DNA of 64,000 bases from an uncultured Opitutia bacterium (GTDB lineage: Bacteria > Verrucomicrobiota > Verrucomicrobiia > Opitutales > Opitutaceae): assembly GCA_903877135.1 (NCBI GenBank), contig CAIRCN010000038.1, positions 124,001-188,000 on the forward strand. The letters are read 5' to 3'. A model generated the notes under the pieces. It saw only the letters and a list, made by a program, of their open reading frames with translations. It made no database searches and was not told the origin of the DNA. Below, piece by piece: positions 28,460 through 37,482 of the stretch; position 1 is the first letter of the stretch; each line of letters begins with the position of its first letter. The translations under genes and the position numbers were made by a program.

Positions 28460-30424
28460 ATGAAAGAAACCTCGTCATTCCGCGTCCTCACATGTCTAGG
28501 CCGAGCCACCCTGCTTGCCGGAATAAGCGCCGCCCTGCTTGTTCCAGCCCGTGCGGTTCAATTCAACTCCGGCGATCTCGCTGTGAGTTTCGACTCCACT
28601 TTCTCGTTTGGCGGCCTCTACCGGCTCCAAAACCCATCCCCGCAGTTCTACGGCACGACCAATTCGTTCATGGGCGTCCCGGGCCAGCAGAACTCGGTCA
28701 ACACAGACGATGGCAATCTGAACTACGGCAAGGGCTGGGCTTCCGAGCTCTTCAAGGGTTCGCACGATCTGGAACTGAAATATGGCAGTCTCGACTTGTT
28801 CGCCCGCGGCTATTATTTCACCGACAGTGAATCGAACTATACCCTCCGCACACAACTGACCGACGTGGCCAAGTATCGCGTCGTCAGGGGCGGCGAATTC
28901 CTCGACTTGTATGCCCGCTATTCGTTTAACCTTGGCGGGGATTTCCCGGTGGATGTGCGCATCGGCCGGCAGGTCTTGAGCATGGGTGAGAGCACGTTCC
29001 TCCCCAACGGCATCAATGTCATCAACCCCGTCGATCTCTCCAAACTCCGCATTCCTGGGGCCGAACTGAAAGAGGCGTTCCTCCCGGTCAACATGGTGAA
29101 ATTCTCTTTGGGCCTGACCCCAAACATCACCCTCGAGCCCTTCTGGCTGATGGAGTTCCGCTCCAACCGGCTCGAACCGGCCGGCACCTATTTCTCGACC
29201 AACGATTTCGCCAGCCCCGGCGGGCGCAACGTCTTCCTCGGCTTCGGCGCCTTGGCGGACAACGGCACTCTCGGCGCGATCCCGCGCGACGCTGATCGCA
29301 ACGGCCGCAATTTCAACCAATACGGCGCGGCACTGCACATTCAGGCCAAGACACTCAACGACACGGATTTTGGCATTTATTACGCACACTATAATAGCCG
29401 CTCCCCTGTCATCAGTTCCCGCACTCCCACCAACGCGATCAATCCGGATCTGACTGTCCCCCTCACGATTGCCCTCATGAAGGCCGGCTACGACGCCGCC
29501 ACGGCCTCCGCCACCGCCACCGGCATCTATCAACTCATCGTTTTGTCGAAGACCAATCCGGGCGCGATGACCCCCACCCAGATCGCCACCCTCCAAGCCC
29601 CTTCGACCCAAGCGGCCATCTCCGGGGCCAGTAGCATAGCGCTGCTGACTGCCGCTGCCACCGGACGCTACTTCATCGAGTATCCCTCGGGGATCAACAT
29701 GCTGGGCGCGAGCTTCAACACTTCCATCGGCAACACTGGCATCTCCTGGCAGGGCGAGGTCGCCTGCAAACAGAACCAGCCTCTGCAGATTGACGATGTC
29801 GAACTGCTCTTTGCCACCCTGTCGGCCCTTACCCCGACGTTTGGCGCTAACAATCAAGTCGGCAACTTTCTTGGCCAAATGAACACCGAGTTGCCCGGCT
29901 ACCGCCGGCACACGGTGTGGACTGGCCAAAGCACACTGACCAAGGTCTTCGGTCCGATGCTTGGCGCGCAGCAATTCACTTTGTTGGCCGAAGCAGGCGG
30001 GGTCTGGGCGAACCTTCCTTCAAAAGACACTCTCCGCTATGATGCTCCCGGCACCTTTACCGCCGGCAGTGCCTCCGAGATGATCAACACCGGTAATGGT
30101 GCATATGCTACCACTCCCATCGGCGCCTTTGCCGATAGTTTCTCGTGGGGCTATTCGGTGCTCGGCAAACTCGATTATAACAACGTGTTCGCCGGTGTAA
30201 ACATGTCTCCATCCCTCGCCTTCACCCACGACGTCACCGGCACCACACCGTTGCCGCTCGGCAACTATGTCAAAGGCCGCAAGAGCCTCAATCTCTCCGT
30301 CGAGTTCACGTTCCAAAACGCCTGGGCGCTGGAACTCCGCTACGTCGATTTCTTCGGCGGCGGCGTCTACAACCTGCTCGCCGACCGCGACTACTTCTCT
30401 ACGACCCTCAAATACTCCTTCTAA
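28460..30424 (+). CDS. DUF1302 outer-membrane beta-barrel protein
   Basis: A 654-residue exported protein. A signal peptide occupies about residues 1-32 (basic start, then L-L-A-G-I-S-A-A-L-L-V-P-A-R-A). The mature part has many alternating strands with aromatic residues and ends in Tyr-Ser-Phe, as outer-membrane barrels do. D-V-R-I-G-R-Q-V-L-S-M-G-E-S-T-F, N-V-I-N-P-V-D-L-S-K-L-R-I-P-G-A and L-K-E-A-F-L-P are the landmarks of DUF1302. It is the first of four consecutive genes (DUF1302, DUF1329, YCF48-like, RND) that commonly travel together in Proteobacteria and are thought to serve hydrophobic-compound traffic; that role is inference here. 204 bases separate it from uvrA and probably hold the promoter. 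Confidence 0.88.
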   Translation: MKETSSFRVLTCLGRATLLAGISAALLVPARAVQFNSGDLAVSFDSTFSFGGLYRLQNPSPQFYGTTNSFMGVPGQQNSVNTDDGNLNYGKGWASELFKGSHDLELKYGSLDLFARGYYFTDSESNYTLRTQLTDVAKYRVVRGGEFLDLYARYSFNLGGDFPVDVRIGRQVLSMGESTFLPNGINVINPVDLSKLRIPGAELKEAFLPVNMVKFSLGLTPNITLEPFWLMEFRSNRLEPAGTYFSTNDFASPGGRNVFLGFGALADNGTLGAIPRDADRNGRNFNQYGAALHIQAKTLNDTDFGIYYAHYNSRSPVISSRTPTNAINPDLTVPLTIALMKAGYDAATASATATGIYQLIVLSKTNPGAMTPTQIATLQAPSTQAAISGASSIALLTAAATGRYFIEYPSGINMLGASFNTSIGNTGISWQGEVACKQNQPLQIDDVELLFATLSALTPTFGANNQVGNFLGQMNTELPGYRRHTVWTGQSTLTKVFGPMLGAQQFTLLAEAGGVWANLPSKDTLRYDAPGTFTAGSASEMINTGNGAYATTPIGAFADSFSWGYSVLGKLDYNNVFAGVNMSPSLAFTHDVTGTTPLPLGNYVKGRKSLNLSVEFTFQNAWALELRYVDFFGGGVYNLLADRDYFSTTLKYSF

Positions 30425-30451
30425 ACCGAGCCAGCGTTTCCCACCCCTATC

Positions 30452-31801
30452 ATGAAAACGAAACTTCTTCTCTCGATTCTCTGCCTCGCTCCCCTCGCCT
30501 GCCTCCAGGCAGCCGTGAGCGAGAGCGAAGCGGCGCGCCTCGGCCAGGATCTCACGCCCCTCGGCGCTGAAAAGGCCGGCAACACCGCCGGCACCATCCC
30601 CGCGTGGGATGGCGGCATCACGACTCCGCCTGCCGGTTACACGGTCGGCATGCATCATCCCGACCCGTATGCGGGCGATGCGCCGCTCTACACCGTCACC
30701 GCCGCCAACCTCGCCGAACACCAGGCCCAGCTCACCGCCGGCACCGTCGCGCTGCTCAAGGCCTATGCCGACTACAAGCTCGTCGTCTATCCGACCCACC
30801 GCAGCGCCTCCAATCCCCAGCGCATCTACGACGCCACCAAGGCCCACGCCACCACCGCCCACCTAACCGAGGGCGGCAACGGCTTCGCGGGCGCCTTGGC
30901 TGGCATTCCGTTCCCCATCCCCCAGAACGGGCTTGAGGCGATCTGGAACCATCTCGCCCGCTACCGCGGCGTGGCCGCCGCGCGCCACATCGCGCAGGCC
31001 GCCCCGCAGGCCAACGGCAGCTACACCCTCGTGCAGTTCGAGGACGAGTTCCTCTTCAACTACGCCCGCCCCGACATGCAGGAGAAGGATCTCGACAACG
31101 TCCTCGTGTATTTCAAGCAGGCCGTCACTGCCCCGCCCCGCCTCGCCGGCACCATTTTGCTCGCGCACGAGACCATGGATCAGGTGAAGGAAAAACGCCG
31201 CGCTTGGGTCTATAACGCCGGCCGCCGCCGCGTCACCCGCGCCCCCGACGTCGCTTACGACAACCCCGGCACCGCCGCCGACGGCCAGCGCACCAGCGAC
31301 CAGTTCGATATGTTCAACGGCGCCCCCGACCGCTATTCGTGGAAGCTCGTCGGCAAAAAGGAAATGCTCGTGCCCTACAACTCCTACAAACTTCATAGCG
31401 ACAAGGTGAAATACGACGAAATCCTGAAGCCAAAGCACATCAACCAGGACCTCGCCCGCTACGAGCTGCACCGCGTCTGGGTCGTCGAGGCCGCCCTCAA
31501 GCCCGGCACCAGCCACATCTATTCCCGCCGCACCTTCTACCTCGACGAGGATAGCTGGCAAGTGCTCGCGGTCGATCAATACGACGGCCGCGGCCAGCTC
31601 TGGCGCGTCTCCGAGGCACACTGCATCAACTACTACGATGCCCTCACCTTCTGGAGCACGCTCGAGGTGCACACCGACCTGCAGGACGGCCGTTATCTGG
31701 CCATCGGTCTCGACAATGAGAACGCGATGTATGATTTCGCCATCAAACGCACCATCGCCGACTTCACTCCCGACTCGCTGCGCCGTTCCGGCGTGCGCTG
31801 A
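30452..31801 (+). CDS. DUF1329 periplasmic protein
   Basis: A 449-residue exported protein with a typical signal peptide (M-K-T-K-L-L-L-S-I-L-C-L-A-P-L-A-C-L-Q-A, a possible lipobox-like Cys is present but not in canonical context). The mature start E-A-A-R-L-G-Q-D-L-T-P-L-G-A-E and the core A-G-N-x-x-G-T-I-P-A-W-D-G-G are diagnostic for DUF1329; E-D-S-W-Q-V-L-A-V-D-Q-Y-D and L-W-R-V-S-E appear near the C-terminus. DUF1329 has been compared with LolA/LolB-like lipid-binding folds; that is family knowledge from memory. It begins 27 bases after the DUF1302 stop and is almost certainly in the same transcript. Proposed role: periplasmic lipid or hydrophobe carrier. Confidence 0.9.
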   Translation: MKTKLLLSILCLAPLACLQAAVSESEAARLGQDLTPLGAEKAGNTAGTIPAWDGGITTPPAGYTVGMHHPDPYAGDAPLYTVTAANLAEHQAQLTAGTVALLKAYADYKLVVYPTHRSASNPQRIYDATKAHATTAHLTEGGNGFAGALAGIPFPIPQNGLEAIWNHLARYRGVAAARHIAQAAPQANGSYTLVQFEDEFLFNYARPDMQEKDLDNVLVYFKQAVTAPPRLAGTILLAHETMDQVKEKRRAWVYNAGRRRVTRAPDVAYDNPGTAADGQRTSDQFDMFNGAPDRYSWKLVGKKEMLVPYNSYKLHSDKVKYDEILKPKHINQDLARYELHRVWVVEAALKPGTSHIYSRRTFYLDEDSWQVLAVDQYDGRGQLWRVSEAHCINYYDALTFWSTLEVHTDLQDGRYLAIGLDNENAMYDFAIKRTIADFTPDSLRRSGVR

Positions 31802-31845
31802 ATTCCCGAAAAATTAGTTCCCGTCAGCCCCGCCGCCTTCGCCTG

Positions 31846-32763
31846 ATGCGTCGCTACCGCTGGTTACTCGGTGCGTTGGCGGCGTTGGCACTGGTGTGCC
31901 CCACCAGTGCCGGCACCGTCGCGGCAAATGTGCTCCTGCTCGACGGCGCCCTCGCCGGCAACGTCGTCGTCGCCGTCGGCGAGCACGGCACCATCCTCCG
32001 CTCCGCCGACTCCGGCCGCTCGTGGCAGATCGCGAACTCCACGGTCGATGCCACGTTGACCGGCGTCAGTTTCGCCGCCGACGCCAGCCATGGCTGGGCC
32101 GTCGGCCACGACGCCCTCATTCTGGCGACCAACGACGCCGGCCTCACTTGGCGCAAATCCTGGCAGGGCGACAACCTCGAGCAGTCGTTGCTCGACGTCT
32201 GCGCGCTCGACGCCCGCCACGTCATCGCGGTCGGCGCCTATGGGCTCTGCCTTGAGACCACCGACGGCGGCGCCAACTGGACCGTGCGCAAGCTCCTTCG
32301 CGACGACATGCACCTCAACCGCATCAGTCGTGGTCCCGGAGGCGCGCTCTATCTCGCCGGCGAACGCGGCACGCTGTTGCACTCCACCGATGATGGACAG
32401 ACCTGGTCCCCACTCCACGCCCCCTACGAAGGTTCCTTCTACGGCCTCCTCGCGCTCGACGCCCACACGCTCCTCGCCCACGGCCTCCGCGGCCGCCTCT
32501 ATCGCTCCACCGACGACGGCGCCACCTGGACGATGGTCGCCGTGCCCCAGCCGATGCTGCTCGCCACCGCCGTAAAACTCTCCGGCGGCGCAATTGTCTT
32601 CGCCGGCCAGTCCCGCGGCCTCTTCCTCAGCCACGACAGCGGCCTCACGGTCGCCCCGTGGCCTGCCTCGCTCACGAGCGCGGTCTCCGAGCTGGTCCAG
32701 GCCCCCGACGGCAACGTCATCGCCCTCGGCGAAGCGGGCGCCACCCTTCTCCCGCAGCCCTGA
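31846..32763 (+). CDS. Exported YCF48/BNR-type beta-propeller
   Basis: A 305-residue exported protein. A signal peptide (R-R-Y-R-W-L-L-G-A-L-A-A-L-A-L) is followed by about six propeller blades, each with an S-x-D-x-G-x-x-W or T-x-D-G-G-x-x-W turn: S-A-D-S-G-R-S-W, T-N-D-A-G-L-T-W, T-T-D-G-G-A-N-W, S-T-D-D-G-Q-T-W, S-T-D-D-G-A-T-W. This is the BNR/Asp-box pattern of YCF48-like photosystem II assembly factors. In DUF1302-DUF1329 loci a protein of this type normally lies just before an RND transporter gene, as here. It follows DUF1329 by 44 bases and precedes the RND gene by 8 bases. It may be an assembly or adaptor factor for the complex. Confidence 0.88.
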   Translation: MRRYRWLLGALAALALVCPTSAGTVAANVLLLDGALAGNVVVAVGEHGTILRSADSGRSWQIANSTVDATLTGVSFAADASHGWAVGHDALILATNDAGLTWRKSWQGDNLEQSLLDVCALDARHVIAVGAYGLCLETTDGGANWTVRKLLRDDMHLNRISRGPGGALYLAGERGTLLHSTDDGQTWSPLHAPYEGSFYGLLALDAHTLLAHGLRGRLYRSTDDGATWTMVAVPQPMLLATAVKLSGGAIVFAGQSRGLFLSHDSGLTVAPWPASLTSAVSELVQAPDGNVIALGEAGATLLPQP

Positions 32764-32771
32764 AGCGCCCC

Positions 32772-35105
32772 ATGCTCGATCGATTCACCAACTGGATGTT
32801 CCGCCATCGCGCGCTGCTCGTCGGCGGCATGGCGGCCGTCACCCTCGTGATGGCGTGGTTCGCCTTCCACCTGCGCGTCGATGCCAGCTTCAACAAGTCC
32901 CTCCCGCTCGACCACCCCTATATCCGCACCTTCACCAAGTATCAGAGCGAATTTGGCGGCGCCAACCGCGTCATCGTCGCCCTCATGGCCAAACAGGGCG
33001 ACATCTTCACCCCGGAGTTCTTCCACGAGCTGAAGTCCGTCACCGATGAGGTCACCTTCCTCCCCGCCGTCGAGCGCGCCCAGGTCCAGTCGCTCTTCAC
33101 CCCCAACGTCCGCTACATCGAGGTCGTCGAGGACGGATTTTCCGGCGGCAACGTGATGCCCGCCGACTTCGCACCCACCCCCGCCAGTTTCGCCAAGGTG
33201 CGCGAGAACATCATCAAGTCCGGCAAGCTCGGCCAGCTCGTCGCCAACGATTTCACCGGAGCCATCGTCAGCGCGCAGCTGATCGAGATCGACCCGCGCA
33301 CCAACCAGAAAATCGACTACGCCAAGGTCGCCGCGGGCCTCGAGGCCATCCGCCACCGCGTCGAGCACGACACCCATGGCCGCATCGAGGTCCGCATCAT
33401 CGGTTTCGCGAAGGTCATCGGCGACATCTCCGACGGCGCCCGCAACGTTCTGCTCCTCTTCGGAGTATCGATTGTCGTCACCATCATCCTCGTCTGGAAC
33501 TACGCCGGCCGCTGGAAACTCGCCCTCTCGCCCGTGCTCTGCTCGCTCGTGGCGGTGATCTGGCAACTCGGCGGCCTCACCGCCCTCGGCTACGGCATCG
33601 ATCCGTTTTCGATTCTGGTGCCTTTTCTGGTCTTCGCCATTGGCGTCAGTCACGGCGTCCAGAAAATCTGCACCTTCCGCAACGAAATGTTTCAGGGCCG
33701 CGACGGTCCGGCAGCCGCCAAGGCCGCGTTCAACCAACTCATCGCCCCCGGCGCCGTCGCGCTCGCCGCCGACGTCGTCGGCTTCCTCACCATCCTCGTC
33801 ATCAAGATCGAGGTCATCCAAGAACTCGCCATCGTCGCCAGCTTCGGCGTCAGCGTCATCGCCATCACCAACTTCTTCCTCCTCCCGCTCCTCCTCTCCT
33901 ACCTCCATCTCCCGCCCACCTACGCCCAGTGGGTCGCGAAGCGCCGGGCGCAGGGGGATATCCTCTGGAATCGGCTCGCACGCGGCATGCGGCCGGTCCC
34001 CTCACTCATTGTCATCGCCGTCGGCCTCGCCCTCGGCGCCTGGGGCGTTTATAAGTCAGGCCAGATCCATATCGGCGACACCCAGGCCGGCGTCCCCGAA
34101 CTCCGCCCCGGTTCCCGCTACAATGAGGACACCCGCGTCATCACCCAGAAATTCAGCATCGGCGTGGACATCCTGTCCGTTCTCGTCGAGACACCGCCCA
34201 ACGGCTGCGTGGACTACGCCGTCGTATCGCTGATGGACCGCTTCGAGCACCAGATGCGCACCCTGCCCGGCGTGCAGTCGGTCATTTCCCTCCCCTCCGT
34301 CGCCAAGGTCATCAATTCCGGCTACAGCGAAGGCTCCCTCAAGTGGCGCATCCTCCCGCGCAACCCCCAGGCGCTAGCGCAAGCCGTGTCGCCGATCGAG
34401 ACTGCGACCGGCCTCCTCAACAACGACGCCAGCGTCATGCCCGTGATGATCTTCCTTACCGACCACAAAGCCGAGACGCTCCTCGCCGTGACCGACGCCG
34501 TCAAAACCTTCGCCGCCGCGCACCCGTCGCCCAAACTGAAGTTTCTCCTCGCCAGCGGCAACGCCGGGGTGATGGCCGCGACCAACGAGGTCGTTCATGC
34601 CGCCGAGCGGCCGATCCTCTATTGGGTGTTCGGCGCCGTCATTGCGCTCTGCCTCGTCACCTTCCGCTCCATCCGCGCCACCCTCTGCATCGTCATCCCG
34701 CTCGTAATCGTCAGTTACCTCGCCTATGCTCTCATGGTCTTCCTCGGCATCGGCTTAAAAACCTCCACGCTCCCCGTCGTCGCCCTCGGCGTCGGCATCG
34801 GTGTGGACTATGGCATCTACCTCTTCGCCCGCCTGCACGCCGCGCTCAGGGCCGGCCAATATTTCGAGGACGCAATGTTCACCGCGCTGCGCGACGCCGG
34901 CGCGGCGGTCGTGTTCACCGGACTGACGCTCGCCATCGGCGTGAGCACCTGGATCTTTTCGAGCCTGAAATTCCAGGCCGACATGGGCCTGCTGCTCACC
35001 TTCATGTTTTTAGTGAACATGATCGGCGCCATCGTCCTCCTCCCCGCGATGGCCCGTTGGTTCTGGCGTCATCATAAGGGCACCGAGAGCACACCTGCGC
35101 AGTAG
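32772..35105 (+). CDS. RND/MMPL superfamily exporter
   Basis: A 777-residue membrane transporter with the two-fold symmetric RND plan: TM1 at residues about 12-33, a soluble loop to about 205, a bundle of five TM segments to about 385, TM7 near 410, a second soluble loop, and five TM segments at the C-terminus. It is the short MMPL/HpnN-like form rather than the 1,000-residue AcrB form. Patterns such as F-A-I-G-V-S-H-G-V-Q-K and G-V-G-I-G-V-D-Y-G-I-Y lie in the helices that carry the proton relay in the family. The ATG at 32772 is 8 bases after the YCF48-like stop, so the four genes form one operon. Such pumps move lipids, hopanoids or other hydrophobic molecules; the substrate here is unknown. 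Confidence 0.9.
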   Translation: MLDRFTNWMFRHRALLVGGMAAVTLVMAWFAFHLRVDASFNKSLPLDHPYIRTFTKYQSEFGGANRVIVALMAKQGDIFTPEFFHELKSVTDEVTFLPAVERAQVQSLFTPNVRYIEVVEDGFSGGNVMPADFAPTPASFAKVRENIIKSGKLGQLVANDFTGAIVSAQLIEIDPRTNQKIDYAKVAAGLEAIRHRVEHDTHGRIEVRIIGFAKVIGDISDGARNVLLLFGVSIVVTIILVWNYAGRWKLALSPVLCSLVAVIWQLGGLTALGYGIDPFSILVPFLVFAIGVSHGVQKICTFRNEMFQGRDGPAAAKAAFNQLIAPGAVALAADVVGFLTILVIKIEVIQELAIVASFGVSVIAITNFFLLPLLLSYLHLPPTYAQWVAKRRAQGDILWNRLARGMRPVPSLIVIAVGLALGAWGVYKSGQIHIGDTQAGVPELRPGSRYNEDTRVITQKFSIGVDILSVLVETPPNGCVDYAVVSLMDRFEHQMRTLPGVQSVISLPSVAKVINSGYSEGSLKWRILPRNPQALAQAVSPIETATGLLNNDASVMPVMIFLTDHKAETLLAVTDAVKTFAAAHPSPKLKFLLASGNAGVMAATNEVVHAAERPILYWVFGAVIALCLVTFRSIRATLCIVIPLVIVSYLAYALMVFLGIGLKTSTLPVVALGVGIGVDYGIYLFARLHAALRAGQYFEDAMFTALRDAGAAVVFTGLTLAIGVSTWIFSSLKFQADMGLLLTFMFLVNMIGAIVLLPAMARWFWRHHKGTESTPAQ

Positions 35106-35123
35106 CACGCAGCTTTCGACGGC

Positions 35124-35954
35124 CTATTGCACAGACTTTCCGGCGCGAGCCTGGCGCTGCGCTTCCTGCCACGGGAAAATCCGCGGCACCGGCCGAACCT
35201 TCTCCGGCAGACTCGCCGAAGCGATATAGGCCCGGCGATAGTCGTCGGAAATATTCGGGGGCGTGTAGTGGAAGGTGCGGCTGTAGTGGAACGTCGCACC
35301 GCCAGGTGGCAGTTCGCACGCCACTGCCGCGCTGAGATCGGCGACACCGGGCGCGATTTCGAGGCCCGGGATGCGCGGATCATTGCCAATGGGCTGATGC
35401 GCGACGACCTCCAGTTCGTGCGAGCCAGGCACAAAATACATGCACCCGTTTTGTTTGGTCGCCGGCTGCAGCGGAATCCAGACGCTGAGGGCGTGGTATT
35501 CCCGGGCCGGGTTCCAATACGCCTCGTCCTGATGCCACGGCGTCGCCGGACTTTCGTGCGGCGGTTTGTTGATGGCGTGATCGCCAGTCATGTAAGCCTC
35601 GTCGCCAAGCAACTGGCGCGCCATGCCCTTGATGTTGGCCACCATCTGCGTGAGCAGCAACTCGGGTGCATATTTCGAAGGTGTGAGAATCTGCGGCAGC
35701 TTGGCTGATTTTTCCACTCCGCCGGTGCCGGCCAAGTCATAGGTGTCGCTCGCTGCCCTCCAACTGCGCTCGGCGAAAAGCTGATCGTATATCCCGCGCA
35801 CCCGCGCCACCTCGGCTGGCGACATGATGGCGTCGATCGCAAGGTAACCGTTGGTCTTGAAAAAAATCACCTGCTCCGCCGTTAGGCGGCGGTCGGGGGC
35901 GAGCAAACTGGGCGCAGCATAGTCGGGAAGCTTCGGGGAGGTGGCGGCATTCAT
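35124..35954 (-). CDS. Phytanoyl-CoA dioxygenase (PhyH) family protein
   Basis: A 276-residue Fe(II)/2-oxoglutarate oxygenase. Iron ligands are His141-x-Asp143 (P-W-H-Q-D-E) and His229 (F-H-Y-T-P-P-N), with Arg240 as the likely 2-oxoglutarate ligand. The core M-Y-F-V-P-G-S-H is typical. It shares little with the PhyH gene at 7387. The ATG at 35954 follows the family start T-A-E-Q-V-I-F-F-K-T-N-G-Y; upstream in-frame ATGs would lengthen it without homology. It is divergent from an AraC-type regulator, with 106 bases between starts, so that regulator may control it. The gene is convergent with the RND gene, with 18 bases between stops. Substrate unknown. Confidence 0.9.
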   Translation of the reverse strand: MNAATSPKLPDYAAPSLLAPDRRLTAEQVIFFKTNGYLAIDAIMSPAEVARVRGIYDQLFAERSWRAASDTYDLAGTGGVEKSAKLPQILTPSKYAPELLLTQMVANIKGMARQLLGDEAYMTGDHAINKPPHESPATPWHQDEAYWNPAREYHALSVWIPLQPATKQNGCMYFVPGSHELEVVAHQPIGNDPRIPGLEIAPGVADLSAAVACELPPGGATFHYSRTFHYTPPNISDDYRRAYIASASLPEKVRPVPRIFPWQEAQRQARAGKSVQ

Positions 35955-36060
35955 CGCTCGACACCATACCGCACCCAGCGAAACGTGGCGTCCGACAATG
36001 TCGCGCAGCACAAAATCGAACATCGCCAGGCCAACACCGATCGCCCCTGCCTCGCATATC

Positions 36061-36927
36061 ATGGCGCCTGAGCAGTTGGCCCGGCGCTTCGAGTGCTTCG
36101 AGCGGGAGATCGGCATTCCCGGAGTTGCTGAGCTCGGTCGCTACCGCTATGCCTCCGCCTACGAGGGTCTGCGGCTGAGCGCACATCCCGATGGACTAGA
36201 GATTTGTTTTCTCGCCCGTGGGCGGCAGACCTACCGGGTCAGCGGCGGCACCTACCGCCTGCGCGGCGGGGACCAATACCTCGTGTTTCCCGGTGAGCCG
36301 CACGACTCGGCGGGCATGCCCGAGGAAAAGGGAGTGCTGTATTGGCTGGTGCTCCGGCTCAAACCCACCCGGCAGCCGATGCTGTTTCTCGACGCCAAAA
36401 TCTCGCGCAAACTCAAACGCGCTCTGCTCGCCATGCCCTCGCGGCATTTCGCCGCCGAGCCCGGCACACAGGAGCTGCTTGAGGAAATCATCGCCTCGGT
36501 GGCGGAAAGCTGTGCGGAACTCGGCCGGCTGGCGACTGCCGCGCTGGTGCTGCGTTATTTGTTTTCCACCCTACGGGCTTCGCAGCACAACCTCCGCGCC
36601 GCACCTTCCGCCCGCATCCAGCACTGTCTCGCGCACATCGAGGCCCGCCTCGCCGAGCCACATCCTGTGCCGCAACTGGCCCGACTGGTGCAGCTCTCGC
36701 CATCGCGCTTCAAGGTCCGGTTCCGCGAGGAAACGGGCTTGCCGCCCCGTGAATACGTGCTGCGCCAGAAAATCTCCGCCGCGCAAGGAGCCCTGCGGCG
36801 TCCGGGAGCCACAATCACCGAAGTGGCCCACGCACTTGGTTTTTCCAGTTCGCAGTATTTTGCGACCGTATTCCGGCGCTTCACTGGCGCCTCGCCGTCG
36901 CAGCACCGGGCGACACACGCAGAGTGA
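36061..36927 (+). CDS. AraC-family transcriptional regulator
   Basis: A 288-residue regulator. The N-terminal cupin-like part (L-E-I-C-F-L-A-R-G-R-Q-T-Y-R-V, then G-G-D-Q-Y-L-V-F-P-G-E-P-H) is the usual effector-binding domain; the C-terminal 100 residues hold two helix-turn-helix units, seen in L-A-R-L-V-Q-L-S-P-S-R-F-K-V-R-F-R-E and I-T-E-V-A-H-A-L-G-F-S-S-S-Q-Y-F-A-T-V-F-R-R-F-T-G (each part a known landmark). It probably binds the 106-base region shared with the divergent PhyH gene and acts on a sugar or small-molecule signal. The ATG at 36061 was chosen; one at 35998 is in frame. Confidence 0.88.
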   Translation: MAPEQLARRFECFEREIGIPGVAELGRYRYASAYEGLRLSAHPDGLEICFLARGRQTYRVSGGTYRLRGGDQYLVFPGEPHDSAGMPEEKGVLYWLVLRLKPTRQPMLFLDAKISRKLKRALLAMPSRHFAAEPGTQELLEEIIASVAESCAELGRLATAALVLRYLFSTLRASQHNLRAAPSARIQHCLAHIEARLAEPHPVPQLARLVQLSPSRFKVRFREETGLPPREYVLRQKISAAQGALRRPGATITEVAHALGFSSSQYFATVFRRFTGASPSQHRATHAE

Positions 36928-36946
36928 ATCCGCCGCGCGCCCGCCA

Positions 36947-37369
36947 CTATTTGCGGTGCTCGAAAGCGACGACTTTCCCGCCCCTGAACATCACCCGCAT
37001 GTGTTCGTGCACCCGATAGGCAGGAGTGCTTAGATAATACGGAGAATAGGCATCGCGCCAGTAATGGTGATAGGCGCCCGTGTAGAGGATCGCACCGTCG
37101 GAATTTTCGTAGGTGACGTAATTCCAAATCTCTGTCGTGCCTGTGGCGTCCGTGCGCTCAACCACCCGATCGGGTTCTCCTAGTGCAAGGCGGACCATGA
37201 CCTTGTCGAAGCCGATTCCCACCTTGCCTTCGCGAACCAATGCCTGCTGTTCCGGCGCGAGCCGGGTAAAAAGTTCCTGATTTGCCCCGATGCGCGCCTC
37301 TGGACTCGCGCAACCGCCGATCAGTGCCAATCCGCCAAGCAGGGCGAGAATCTTGAGTGTCGTATTCAT
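36947..37369 (-). CDS. Lipoprotein, paralogue of 39956-40375
   Basis: A 140-residue lipoprotein. The signal peptide ends in the lipobox L-I-G-G-C, and the mature part starts C-A-S-P-E-A-R-I-G-A-N. It has a short conserved core (G-F-D-K-V-M-V-R-L-A-L-G-E-P-D, then G-T-T-E-I-W-N-Y) that also appears in the protein at 39956-40375. This core recalls the small SmpA/OmlA-type lipoproteins (G-x-P-x-x-V with a W-x-Y), but the rest differs. It is convergent with the AraC gene and divergent from the HAD gene. It probably sits in the inner leaflet of the outer membrane; its job is unknown. Confidence 0.78.
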   Translation of the reverse strand: MNTTLKILALLGGLALIGGCASPEARIGANQELFTRLAPEQQALVREGKVGIGFDKVMVRLALGEPDRVVERTDATGTTEIWNYVTYENSDGAILYTGAYHHYWRDAYSPYYLSTPAYRVHEHMRVMFRGGKVVAFEHRK

Positions 37370-37482
37370 GATGAATGGAAGGACGTTTACTGTATTTGAA
37401 AGTTACCCGGGGTCCGAGGTTCCGCAAATGCGGAAGAATCTTGCCCCGGCCTCCCGATGCCTTGTTCATCGCCCCTTCCGCT

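Noticed and set aside
28496-29974. Long frame antisense to the DUF1302 gene
   Set aside because: The plus-strand gene has a signal peptide and a conserved operon context; the antisense frame has neither.
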